Under the pieces are notes generated by a model. It was not told the DNA's origin, searched no databases, and was given only the letters and a program-made list of their open reading frames with translations. From positions 36,213-100,212 of the forward strand of contig CACDZR010000003.1 in the NCBI GenBank assembly GCA_902557235.1: DNA of 64,000 nt, read 5' to 3'. The translations under genes were made by a program, and so were the position numbers. Shown here piece after piece: positions 56,114-64,000 of this stretch; position 1 is the stretch's first letter, and the number at the start of each line of letters is the position of its first letter. The DNA is from an uncultured Pelagibacteraceae bacterium (GTDB lineage Bacteria; Pseudomonadota; Alphaproteobacteria; Pelagibacterales; Pelagibacteraceae).

Positions 56114-57101
56114 ATATTATGAAATAGGAAAATTTAAGAATAAAACTAATTATTTTTTGTTTTATGGCGAGAATGAGGGTCAAAAACAGGATGTAATTCA
56201 AGCAAATTTTACTCAATTTACAAAGGAAAACACCTATAAATATACTGAAAAAGATGTAATTGAAAATAAACAAATATTTTTCGAAAATATTTATTCCAAG
56301 TCCTTTTTTGAAAATGAAAAGTTAATTTTGATATCTGATGTCTCTGACAAAATATTAAACTTAATAGAAGAAATAATTGGGTCAGACATAAATGATATTG
56401 TTATTATTTTAATAGCAAAAAGATTGGATAAGAAATCCAAACTTAGGAATTATTTTGAAAATGAAAAGACGGCACTAATTGTTCCTTTTTACGAAGATAC
56501 TCCACAAACTCTTTTATCTATCGCAAAAAAAATTTTATTTGAAAATAAGATTAATTTATCTTCTGAGAACATAAATTTAATCGTTGAAAGATCACAAGGA
56601 GATAGAATTAATCTTAAGAATGAATTACAAAAAATTATTAATTTAAGTCAAAACAATAAAAAATTAGAATTAGAAGATATTTTGAAATTAACAAACCTCA
56701 GTGAAAATTACAGTGCTGGAGAGTTAGTAGATAATTGTCTAAGCAAAAATAAAAAAAGAACTCTCAATATTCTTAATGAAAATATCCCATCTAGTGAGGA
56801 TAATATTTTAATTTTAAGAACCTTTTTAAATAAGTTAAAAAGACTAAGAAAGTTAAGACTAAATTTAAAAGAAAATAATAATGTTGATCAAGTAATTAAT
56901 TCATTTAAGCCTCCAATATTCTGGAAAGATAAGAATATAATCAAGCAACAAATCAAAATATGGGAATTGAATGATATCGAGAGTTTTATTGTAGATCTAA
57001 ACAATACTGAAAGTTTAATTAAAAAAAATCCTCAGATTTCTAATCAAATCATAAACAATATGATTTTAGATAAAATTGAAAATACTAATATCCAGATTTA
57101 A
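56103..57101 (+). CDS. holA: DNA polymerase III delta subunit
   Basis: HolA opens the sliding clamp in the clamp-loader complex. The 332-residue protein has the family start YFLFYGENEGQKQDVIQ and the middle region VERSQGDRINLKNELQKIINL. The overall helix-rich pattern and length match HolA. Position after lptE agrees with many alphaproteobacteria. Its 3' end overlaps parB tail to tail by 17 bases. Confidence 0.9.
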   Translation: MISKYYEIGKFKNKTNYFLFYGENEGQKQDVIQANFTQFTKENTYKYTEKDVIENKQIFFENIYSKSFFENEKLILISDVSDKILNLIEEIIGSDINDIVIILIAKRLDKKSKLRNYFENEKTALIVPFYEDTPQTLLSIAKKILFENKINLSSENINLIVERSQGDRINLKNELQKIINLSQNNKKLELEDILKLTNLSENYSAGELVDNCLSKNKKRTLNILNENIPSSEDNILILRTFLNKLKRLRKLRLNLKENNNVDQVINSFKPPIFWKDKNIIKQQIKIWELNDIESFIVDLNNTESLIKKNPQISNQIINNMILDKIENTNIQI

Positions 57102-57927
57102 TTATATCAATTATCTTGTTTAATTGATCAAGCTCTTTGTAGTAAAATGATATTGTACCTTTATTGTTTTTATTATTTTTAATAGAAACACTAAGTCCAA
57201 TTTTTTCAGATATAGAGTTTTCTAAATCTCGTATATTTGAATCAACTTTGCTAGCGGTATTTCTTTTAGTTTTTCTAAATATTTTAACTAAATTTTCTGC
57301 TTGTCTTACAGATAATTTTTTTTCAATAAATTTATTTGCCAGAAAAATAGCGTTATCCAGCCCTACTAATATCTTTGCATGACCAGCAGTGATTTTCTTT
57401 TGCTCTACGAAATCAAGAACCTCTTTTGGTAAATTAAGTAACCTTAATGAGTTAGAAATATAGCTTCTGCTCTTGCCTATAAATTTTGATACTTTATCTT
57501 GATCATATGCAAACTCATCTATCAATCTTTTATAGCCTTGTGCTTCCTCTAAAGGATTTAGATCATGTCTTTGAACGTTTTCTACAATTGCAAATTCTAA
57601 AGATTTAAGATCGTCTGCATCTGTAACAACAACCGGAATATCATGTAGTCCTGCTTTCTGAGCTGCTAACCATCTTCTTTCTCCAGCTATAATCTCATAT
57701 TTGGAATTGTTCGTATTAGATTTTCTAACTATAATTGGCTGAATAACACCCCGTTCTTTTATTGAATTAACTAAATCATTTAAGTTTTCTTCATCAAAAT
57801 TTTTTCTTGGTTGATATTTATTTGGAACTATCTCGGCTAAACTTAGATTGTTTGTTTTATTCTCAACCTTAGTTTCACCGATTAAGGAAGATAATCCTCT
57901 ACCAAGTCCTTTTTTTATTTTATTCAT
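57085..57927 (-). CDS. parB: Chromosome partitioning protein ParB
   Basis: ParB binds parS sites near the origin, spreads along DNA and works with ParA in segregation. The 280-residue protein has the opening KGLGRGLSSLIG, the CTPase/arginine box NPLEEAQGYKRLI and GERRWLAAQKAG near residue 80, and a helix-turn-helix (DKVSKFIGKSRSYISNSLRLLNLP). The C-terminal dimer domain follows. The start shares one base with parA. A near-perfect parS lies inside rsmG, 1.4 kb upstream. Confidence 0.97.
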   Translation of the reverse strand: MNKIKKGLGRGLSSLIGETKVENKTNNLSLAEIVPNKYQPRKNFDEENLNDLVNSIKERGVIQPIIVRKSNTNNSKYEIIAGERRWLAAQKAGLHDIPVVVTDADDLKSLEFAIVENVQRHDLNPLEEAQGYKRLIDEFAYDQDKVSKFIGKSRSYISNSLRLLNLPKEVLDFVEQKKITAGHAKILVGLDNAIFLANKFIEKKLSVRQAENLVKIFRKTKRNTASKVDSNIRDLENSISEKIGLSVSIKNNKNNKGTISFYYKELDQLNKIIDIIKSGY

Positions 57928-58721
57928 TATGCTGCACTCCCAACTTTATTTTCTTGTGCCATGAACTCATCTGTAAAACTATAATATGACTTACTTCCTG
58001 GGCAATTCTTGTCATATATTAATACTGGGATTCCGTGCGATGGCGCCTCTGATAATCTTACATTTCGAGGTATTACAGTTTGGTAAACCTTGTCTTTAAA
58101 ATAATCTCTCGCTTCTTGTTCAACCTGTGATGAAAGTTTATTTCTTCGATCATACATAGTTAAAAGTATGCCTTGGATCTCCAATTGAGGATTCAAGTTA
58201 GTTTTAATTCTCTCAATAGTCTTCATAAGCTGTGTAAGTCCCTCTAAAGCAAAAAATTCTGTTTGTAATGGCACAAGCAGAGAGTTAGACGATACCAAAG
58301 CCATTACAGTTAGAAGACTCAAAGAAGGAGGGCAATCTATGAGAATATAGTCATATAATGCTCTAGAATCATTTAAATACGCGGTTAATTTGGCCTTTAA
58401 AATAAAGGCTCTATCACTATCACCAGCGGTCTCAACTTCCAATCCAGATAGATCTACATTGGATGATATTAAATCAAGATTTTGAAAGTCAGTTTTTTTA
58501 ATTACTTTAGAAATTGACATTGTGCCATTAAGAATTCCATAAATTGTCTGATCGGATTGAGAGGTATTGGATAATCCCAGTCCTGTAGTAGCATTCCCTT
58601 GAGGGTCTAAATCAATTACTAAAATTTTTTTACCAAGTTGAGATAACGCTGATGCTAAATTGATAACAGTTGTTGTTTTTCCAACCCCACCCTTTTGATT
58701 TATAATTGAAATTATTTTCAT
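57927..58721 (-). CDS. parA: Chromosome partitioning ATPase ParA
   Basis: ParA drives segregation of ParB-parS complexes. The 264-residue protein begins with the deviant Walker A KGGVGKTTTVINL. The Walker A' is LVIDLDPQGNATTG near residue 35 and Walker B is YILIDCPPSLS near 122. The start overlaps rsmG by four bases and the stop shares a base with parB. The rsmG-parA-parB order is the usual origin-side cluster. Confidence 0.97.
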   Translation of the reverse strand: MKIISIINQKGGVGKTTTVINLASALSQLGKKILVIDLDPQGNATTGLGLSNTSQSDQTIYGILNGTMSISKVIKKTDFQNLDLISSNVDLSGLEVETAGDSDRAFILKAKLTAYLNDSRALYDYILIDCPPSLSLLTVMALVSSNSLLVPLQTEFFALEGLTQLMKTIERIKTNLNPQLEIQGILLTMYDRRNKLSSQVEQEARDYFKDKVYQTVIPRNVRLSEAPSHGIPVLIYDKNCPGSKSYYSFTDEFMAQENKVGSAA

Positions 58722-59365
58722 GAAATTTTTTTTTCAATTTTTTTGATGTTTAATATAAACGAGTCGTTGCTCGTTAAACTTTTTTTTTCTTCATAATCTA
58801 AATCCCACTCCTGAAGAGTTTCATTAAGAATTTTTCTTCCATTACTTCCCATAAAAAAAATAATATTTTTATATTTTTTAAAATTTTCGTTAACCAAGTT
58901 TAAAATGACTGGCATTGGCTTAAAAGCTCTGGACATAATTGTTCCAGTTTCAATATTTTTTAAAGAAAAAATATCTTTCTGTATTATTTCTGTGTTTAAA
59001 TTTAATTTTTTTGAGACTTCCCTTAAGAAAATGCATTTATGGTAACTTTTTTCATAAAGGTTTACTTTCATGTTATTTTTTATTTTTTTCATCACTATAG
59101 CTACAATTAATCCAGGCATACCTCCTCCTGAACCTAAATCTGAGGTTGTATTGCTATTTAAATCAACAAAATCAATAATTTGTGCTGAATCTATTACATG
59201 CCGCTCTCTTATAGCCTCTTTTTCATCAGTTTTTTTGCTTATAATGTTAATTTCTTGATTTTTTTCCTGTATCATCGAGATTAAGTTCTCGAGCTCATTA
59301 CAAGTTTCACGTGAAACATTCAAATTGGAGATTTTGGAATAAGAATTTAAAATTATGTTATCCAT
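58718..59365 (-). CDS. rsmG: 16S rRNA (guanine527-N7)-methyltransferase
   Basis: RsmG methylates G527 in 16S rRNA. The 215-residue protein has the motif TSDLGSGGGMPGLIVAIV near residue 72 and SRAFKPMP near 140. The N-terminal NVSRETCNELEN contains the VSRET segment encoded by the embedded parS palindrome. The start shares one base with the mnmG stop, and the end overlaps parA by four bases. Confidence 0.95.
   Translation of the reverse strand: MDNIILNSYSKISNLNVSRETCNELENLISMIQEKNQEINIISKKTDEKEAIRERHVIDSAQIIDFVDLNSNTTSDLGSGGGMPGLIVAIVMKKIKNNMKVNLYEKSYHKCIFLREVSKKLNLNTEIIQKDIFSLKNIETGTIMSRAFKPMPVILNLVNENFKKYKNIIFFMGSNGRKILNETLQEWDLDYEEKKSLTSNDSFILNIKKIEKKIS
59303..59318. other. parS: parS centromere site inside rsmG
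   Basis: AGTTTCACGTGAAACA matches the widely conserved parS consensus TGTTTCACGTGAAACA at 15 of 16 bases; the core GTTTCACGTGAAAC is a perfect 14-bp palindrome. It lies in the 5' part of rsmG, 1.4 kb from parB, the usual place for chromosomal parS. It encodes the Val-Ser-Arg-Glu-Thr stretch. Confidence 0.9.
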
Positions 59366-61236
59366 TAAGCTATATGCTTAATAGACTTTCTTTTGACGTG
59401 TGACAACAAAATATATACAGCTGCAGGAGTTATTCCATCGATTCTTAAAGCCTGACCCATAGTTTTAGGCCTAATTTCTTTAAATTTGGCTTTTACCTCA
59501 TTAGAAAGGCCTGAAAATTGATCATAATCAATATTTTCTGGTATTGTTAAATTCTCATCTCGTTTAAAGGCTAAAATATCGGCCTTTTGTTTCTTTAAGT
59601 ATCCTCTGTAATGAGAGTTAATCTCAATCTGTTCATCAATTTCATTCCCATAATCAGCGATTTCCGGCCAAATATTCCTTATTTTTGTCATATCAACACT
59701 TTTTTGAGTAAGAATTTCCTCTGCAGATCTAAAAACACCGTCTTTAGCTATTTTAATTCCAAATTTATCTGCCTTAGAAGGTGAAATGTTTAAATTAGAC
59801 ATTTGAAGAGATATTTTACTTAATTTATTAAATTTATCCTCAAAGAGTTGTTTTCTATTATCTACTATTAAACCAATTTTAATTCCTTTATGAGTAAGCC
59901 TTAAGTCTGCATTGTCTGACCTCAGACTTAGTCTATATTCAGCGCGAGATGTAAACATTCTATAAGGCTCAGCAACACCTTTGGTAACTAAGTCATCTAT
60001 CATAACGCCAATGTAAGCATCTGATCTATCTAAAATAAATGGTTCCATATTCTTTAAAGATAGGGCAGCATTAACTCCAGCTATAAGACCTTGAGCAGCA
60101 GCTTCTTCATAGCCTGTGGTTCCATTAATTTGTCCAGCGAGATAAAGATTTTTTATTTTTTTTGTCTCCAGTGTTAAAAAGAGCTCTCTTGGATCAATAT
60201 AATCATATTCTATAGCATATCCTGGTCTAATTACTTTTACATTTTCTAAACCACTGATATTATTGAGTATTTCATATTGCACAACCTCAGGTAGTGATGT
60301 AGATATTCCATTAGGGTAAATTGTATGATCATTTAGACCCTCGGGCTCAAGAAATATTTGATGTCTTGTCTTATCAGCAAATTTTACTATTTTGTCTTCA
60401 ATAGAGGGGCAATATCTAGGACCAACTCCTTGTATGCTTCCGGAATACATTGCACTTTTAGATAAATTCTTTTCTATTATTTTATGAACCTTTTCGTTTG
60501 TATATGTCATAGAACAAGACACTTGTTTGTTTAAATTTTTTTTGGTCAGGAAAGAAAAAAAATATGGATCTTCATCGGCAAACTGTTTTTCCAAATTTTC
60601 AAAATTAATTGTTCTAGAATCTAATCTAGGAGGTGTGCCTGTTTTTAATCTTCCAATTTTGAAATTATACTTTTCTAATTGTTCACTTAGACCTGTACTC
60701 GGTTTTTCATTAAATCGTCCAGCAGGAGTTCTTTCATCACCTATATGTATCAAACCATTCAAAAAAGTGCCTGTTGTTAAGATTAACTTGTTGCAACTCA
60801 CTTTGTTACCTTTAAGTGTTATAAACCCACTTATTTGGTTATTTTCAAAAATAAACTTTATTACAGGATCCGAAAAAATGCTTAAATTACAGTAGTTTAC
60901 AAGTTTTTCTTGCATATATTTACGATATAGTGATCTATCAGATTGAGTTCGGGGTCCTCTAACTGCAGGTCCTCTACTTCTATTTAATAATCTAAATTGT
61001 ATTCCAGACTTGTCTGCTACCTCTCCCATAACTCCATCTAAAGCATCAATTTCTCTAACCAAGTGACCTTTACCTAGACCACCTATAGCTGGATTGCATG
61101 ACATTTCTCCGATTGTATTTTTGTTATGTGTAAACAAAGCGGTATTTACACCAAGCCTTGCTGAGGCTGTTGCAGCTTCACAACCAGCATGACCGCCGCC
61201 GATAACAACAACATCAAATTGGAAATCTTTTTTCAT
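59365..61236 (-). CDS. mnmG: tRNA uridine-5-carboxymethylaminomethyl synthase, MnmG subunit
   Basis: MnmG works with MnmE to modify the wobble uridine of some tRNAs. The 623-residue FAD protein begins with the nucleotide loop [19 protein letters not shown]. It has [22 protein letters not shown] (conserved Cys) near residue 47, and a second conserved Cys in [17 protein letters not shown] near 275. The C-terminal [31 protein letters not shown] is typical. mnmE, its partner, is 117 bases upstream on the same strand. Confidence 0.97.
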   Translation of the reverse strand: MKKDFQFDVVVIGGGHAGCEAATASARLGVNTALFTHNKNTIGEMSCNPAIGGLGKGHLVREIDALDGVMGEVADKSGIQFRLLNRSRGPAVRGPRTQSDRSLYRKYMQEKLVNYCNLSIFSDPVIKFIFENNQISGFITLKGNKVSCNKLILTTGTFLNGLIHIGDERTPAGRFNEKPSTGLSEQLEKYNFKIGRLKTGTPPRLDSRTINFENLEKQFADEDPYFFSFLTKKNLNKQVSCSMTYTNEKVHKIIEKNLSKSAMYSGSIQGVGPRYCPSIEDKIVKFADKTRHQIFLEPEGLNDHTIYPNGISTSLPEVVQYEILNNISGLENVKVIRPGYAIEYDYIDPRELFLTLETKKIKNLYLAGQINGTTGYEEAAAQGLIAGVNAALSLKNMEPFILDRSDAYIGVMIDDLVTKGVAEPYRMFTSRAEYRLSLRSDNADLRLTHKGIKIGLIVDNRKQLFEDKFNKLSKISLQMSNLNISPSKADKFGIKIAKDGVFRSAEEILTQKSVDMTKIRNIWPEIADYGNEIDEQIEINSHYRGYLKKQKADILAFKRDENLTIPENIDYDQFSGLSNEVKAKFKEIRPKTMGQALRIDGITPAAVYILLSHVKRKSIKHIA

Positions 61237-61353
61237 GAACTAAATTTATATTCGATTAGAATATTTACAAGATTTGTGTTTTATTTCTTAAAAAAGTGTT
61301 GTTTATCAACGAAAATCAATAAAAAACTTCAAAAAAACCCTGTAAAACGGTTG

Positions 61354-62685
61354 TTATTTTCCAATGCAAAAATCATTGAAAATACTGCCTAATATCTCTT
61401 CTACATCGACCTTACCGACAATCATACCTAATTGTCTTGTGGCTAACCTTAGATCCTCAGCAGCTTTATCAAAATCTTTTTTATCATTTTTGTCTGAAAA
61501 ATTTTTCAAGTGTTCAACACACTGTATCAAATGTTGTCTATGCCTTTCTCTGGTAATTAAGATATCTTCCTCTGATATAAATTTATTTTCAAAGTGTTTT
61601 TTTATTTTAGAAATTAATTTATCTATATTTAGATTGTCTTTTAGTGAAATTAAAACATGACTAAATTTAGAAATTTCAGAATCTAATTTTTCTTTCAACA
61701 AATCTGATTTGTTAATAACTAAAATCGCGTCTTTTTTTAATAAATCATTCAAAAAACCACTTAAATCAATGTTTTTGGCATCAACTACTACTAACTTCAA
61801 ATCAGCATTTTCAGCTTTTTTAAGAGATAACCTTATGCCTTTTTTTTCTATTTCATCTTTTGAGTCTCTTATACCTGCAGTATCCGAAATGATAACTGGA
61901 TAACCATCTATGTTTAAATGTGTTTCAACGACGTCCCTTGTGGTACCAGCAATTTCAGAAACTATTGCAACTTCCCTGTTTGATAAATTATTTAATAGAC
62001 TAGACTTACCGGCATTGGTTGGACCTACAATTGCAATTTTAAAACCTTCACGAATTATCTCACCAACTTTTTGATCATTTAAAATTTTCTTAATCTCATT
62101 TAAAATATTCGATGAATCCTCTTTTATCTTTTTTAAATTTTCTTCTGGTAAGTCCTCCTCAGGAAAATCTATTTTTGCCTCAACAAAAGACAAAATTTTT
62201 AATAATTTTTCTCTCAATTCATTAAATTTTTCTGAGGATTTTCCTTTCATCATTTTTACAGCTTGCAATCTCTGAATTTCAGTTTCTGCAGAAATCAAAT
62301 CAGCTATATTCTCTGCTTTTAGTAAATTTATTTTACCATTTTGAAAAGCCAGCTTTGTAAACTCACCTGGATCTGCTAGCCGACAACTTTTTACATTTGA
62401 GAGAGTATTTAAAAGCGCTTCTACGACAGCTTTACCGCCATGAATATGTATTTCGACCATATCTTCACCTGTATAGCTCTGAGGGCCGGGAAACCATAAA
62501 ATTAGCCCCTCATCAATAAGCTCAGAAGTGTTGATATTGTTTATTTTTCGAAGGGTAGCCACTCTCGGAGATGGCAATTCATGCTTAGTTAACGATTTTA
62601 ACACATTTGAGGAATCTGGACCTGAAATTCTCACAACAGCTATGCCAGAAATGCCTGGTCCACTAGATAATGCATAAATTGTCAT
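61354..62685 (-). CDS. mnmE: tRNA modification GTPase MnmE
   Basis: MnmE is the GTPase partner of MnmG in wobble-uridine modification. The 443-residue protein begins with the formyl-THF domain (ALSSGPGISGIAVVRISGP). The GTPase motifs are VGPTNAGKSSLLN near residue 222, DTAGIRD near 268 and NKSDLL near 330. The C-terminal FCIGK holds the conserved cysteine. The family pattern is complete. It is divergent from the second sulfotransferase, with 38 bases between the starts. Confidence 0.97.
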   Translation of the reverse strand: MTIYALSSGPGISGIAVVRISGPDSSNVLKSLTKHELPSPRVATLRKINNINTSELIDEGLILWFPGPQSYTGEDMVEIHIHGGKAVVEALLNTLSNVKSCRLADPGEFTKLAFQNGKINLLKAENIADLISAETEIQRLQAVKMMKGKSSEKFNELREKLLKILSFVEAKIDFPEEDLPEENLKKIKEDSSNILNEIKKILNDQKVGEIIREGFKIAIVGPTNAGKSSLLNNLSNREVAIVSEIAGTTRDVVETHLNIDGYPVIISDTAGIRDSKDEIEKKGIRLSLKKAENADLKLVVVDAKNIDLSGFLNDLLKKDAILVINKSDLLKEKLDSEISKFSHVLISLKDNLNIDKLISKIKKHFENKFISEEDILITRERHRQHLIQCVEHLKNFSDKNDKKDFDKAAEDLRLATRQLGMIVGKVDVEEILGSIFNDFCIGK

Positions 62686-62723
62686 ATAATTTGGTTTTTT
62701 ATTTTATATAATTATAAACTTTT

Positions 62724-63566
62724 ATGATTATTTGGGTAGCATCATATCCGAAGAGTGGAAATACATGGGTCAGGTCTATAATTTCGTCTCTAATCTATAC
62801 AGATGATGGAATATTTGATTTTCCTAGCATAAAAAAAATTAATCAATATCCACAAAGACGATTTTTAGAATATTTTACTCAAGATTATAATAATATTCAT
62901 GAAATTAAAAAGCATTGGATTACATCTCAAGAAAGAATTAATTTAGATAATGAAATTAAATTTTTCAAAACACATCATTTAAATTGTAAAGTTGATAATT
63001 ATCCTTTTACCAATAAAGAATGTACTCGAGCTACGATTTATATTGTTAGAGATCCTAGAAATCTTATTGACTCCATATCAAATCACTTCAGCAAATCTAT
63101 CGAAGAATCCAAAAAGTTTCTTCTCACATCTAAAATTCTTTCTCCAGGTAAAGAAATTGAGTTAAGAGGTGGAAACGTAATTACATATATTGGTTCGTGG
63201 AAAGAACATTATAAGTTTTGGACGAACGATAATAAAAATTTGTTAATAATTAAATACGAAGACTTAGTTAAAAATATACATCAAGAGATTGATAAAATTA
63301 TTGCATTTCTTAAAAATTTCATTGATTTCGAGGTGACTGATACCAAAAAAGAAAATATTATAAAGTCAACCTCCTTCGAAGCATTAAAAAAAATTGAAGA
63401 TAATGGTGATTTTACAGAAAACGTTTTCGTTAAAGGAAGAGATGAAAAAGTAAGATTCTTTAACAAAGGACCTAGCAATAATTGGCAAAAGACACTACCA
63501 AAAGAAATACAGAAAGATTTGGAAACTGAGCTTAATAATGAATTAAAAGAACTTGGTTATCTTTAA
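62724..63566 (+). CDS. Sulfotransferase-family protein, copy 2
   Basis: The 280-residue protein is a clear relative of the copy at 45.8 kb and has exactly the same length. It begins MIIWVASYPKSGNTWVRS (phosphosulfate loop) and has IVRDPRNLIDS near residue 113, KYEDLVKNI near 177, and the same end pattern with KVRFFNKGPSNNW. No signal peptide is seen. The acceptor is unknown. It sits between mnmE and rho, which are neighbours in many alphaproteobacteria, so it looks like an insertion into the ancestral order. One base separates it from the convergent rho. Confidence 0.85.
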   Translation: MIIWVASYPKSGNTWVRSIISSLIYTDDGIFDFPSIKKINQYPQRRFLEYFTQDYNNIHEIKKHWITSQERINLDNEIKFFKTHHLNCKVDNYPFTNKECTRATIYIVRDPRNLIDSISNHFSKSIEESKKFLLTSKILSPGKEIELRGGNVITYIGSWKEHYKFWTNDNKNLLIIKYEDLVKNIHQEIDKIIAFLKNFIDFEVTDTKKENIIKSTSFEALKKIEDNGDFTENVFVKGRDEKVRFFNKGPSNNWQKTLPKEIQKDLETELNNELKELGYL

Positions 63567-63567
63567 A

Positions 63568-64000
63568 TTAGCTAGGTTTGTTCATTGAATTGAAGAAATC
63601 AGAATTGTTTTTAGTATCCTTTAGCTTAGAGCTAATAAACTCAATTGCATCCATTGTTCCCATTGGAGCAATTATTCTTCTTAAAACATTCATTTTTTGA
63701 AGATCATTTTTATCAAATAACAATTCTTCTCTTCTAGTACCTGATTTTGTTATATCGATAGCAGGATAAATCCTTTTATCTGCAATTTTTCTATCTAACA
63801 CGGTTTCACTATTTCCAGTTCCCTTAAATTCCTCAAAAATTACTTCATCCATTCTGCTTCCAGTATCTATCAACGCCGTAGATATAATAGTTAAAGATCC
63901 GCCTTCCTCTATGTTTCTTGCGGCACCAAAAAATCTTTTAGGTCTTTGGAGTGCGTTAGCATCTACACCGCCAGTTAAAACCTTACCCGAGCTCGGTATT
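63568..64000 (-). CDS. rho: Transcription termination factor Rho, C-terminal part (cut by window edge)
   Basis: Rho is the hexameric RNA helicase that ends many transcripts. The frame is open to the right edge, so only about the last 143 residues are present. They hold [42 protein letters not shown] and [13 protein letters not shown], all typical of Rho. The Walker A loop is beyond the edge. A TTG inside the frame at 63873 is not a start. With few intrinsic terminators seen in this window, Rho may do most of the termination. Confidence 0.97.
   Translation of the reverse strand, partial: IPSSGKVLTGGVDANALQRPKRFFGAARNIEEGGSLTIISTALIDTGSRMDEVIFEEFKGTGNSETVLDRKIADKRIYPAIDITKSGTRREELLFDKNDLQKMNVLRRIIAPMGTMDAIEFISSKLKDTKNNSDFFNSMNKPS

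Noticed and set aside
1..64000. tRNA genes, CRISPR arrays, insertion sequences, prophage or toxin-antitoxin genes
   Set aside because: I looked through the gaps and the coding frames and found none; almost all bases are taken by recognisable core genes.

Overview
This window looks like a piece of a SAR11 (Pelagibacterales) chromosome. The DNA is very AT-rich, most gaps between genes are shorter than 40 bases, and stop and start codons of neighbours often overlap (ATGA or TAATG). The gene order is that of alphaproteobacteria: dnaA-rpsT-mutM-ubiE-ubiB-coaBC-dut, irr next to fabABI, and rho-mnmE-mnmG-rsmG-parA-parB-holA-lptE-leuS. The assignment rests on gene order, protein sequence and style. 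I could not search a database. I saw no tRNA, rRNA, CRISPR array, insertion sequence or prophage.

Layout. 1-2.5 kb: end of argH, the lipoprotein lptM, lysA and plsC. 2.5-6.4 kb, minus strand: dnaN, dnaA, rpsT, mutM. 6.5-11.6 kb, plus strand: ubiquinone genes ubiE and ubiB, coaBC, dut, a MoeB/ThiF-like enzyme and an SH3-domain protein. 11.6-15.5 kb: a small zinc-ribbon protein, then an accessory block transcribed leftwards (katG, a hydroxylase-like gene, a DUF2061 membrane protein) beside the Fur-family regulator irr. 15.6-18.1 kb: fabA-fabB-fabI. 18.1-36.4 kb: a long minus-strand run for RNA decay, translation and cofactors (pnp, rpsO, rbfA, infB, nusA, metK, lnt, ybeY, phoH, miaB, fur, tsaB, bax-like, nfu, trpS, murJ), interrupted by one plus-strand polysaccharide deacetylase. 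36.4-41.9 kb: maeB, dolP-like, rsmI, lpoA-like, rdgB. 42-45.8 kb: grpE-dnaK-dnaJ. 45.8-51.3 kb: a sulfotransferase, dapB, nth, a PfkB kinase, a regulator with a degenerate receiver, a YkuD-type enzyme, yggS, and a ThiE/TenI-like gene. 51.3-53 kb: a major porin with an unusually large upstream region, then a DUF3576 lipoprotein. 53-64 kb: leuS, lptE, holA, the ParAB segregation genes with a parS site inside rsmG, mnmG, mnmE, a second sulfotransferase, and the end of rho.

Most of the window is core housekeeping. The observations I rate highest are these. Irr-box-like palindromes lie in front of katG and of irr/fabA, which suggests katG has been placed under iron/heme control. A deacetylase gene starts inside the start of a strongly shortened tsaB. 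Two similar sulfotransferases sit at separate sites in a lineage known for deficient sulfate assimilation. Several genes expected in the metK-nusA-infB-rpsO run are missing. A terminator hairpin lies directly in front of the true nusA start. The porin upstream region carries four dyads. There are two unreported-length small proteins (59 and 39 residues). No wholly new multi-gene system is evident.
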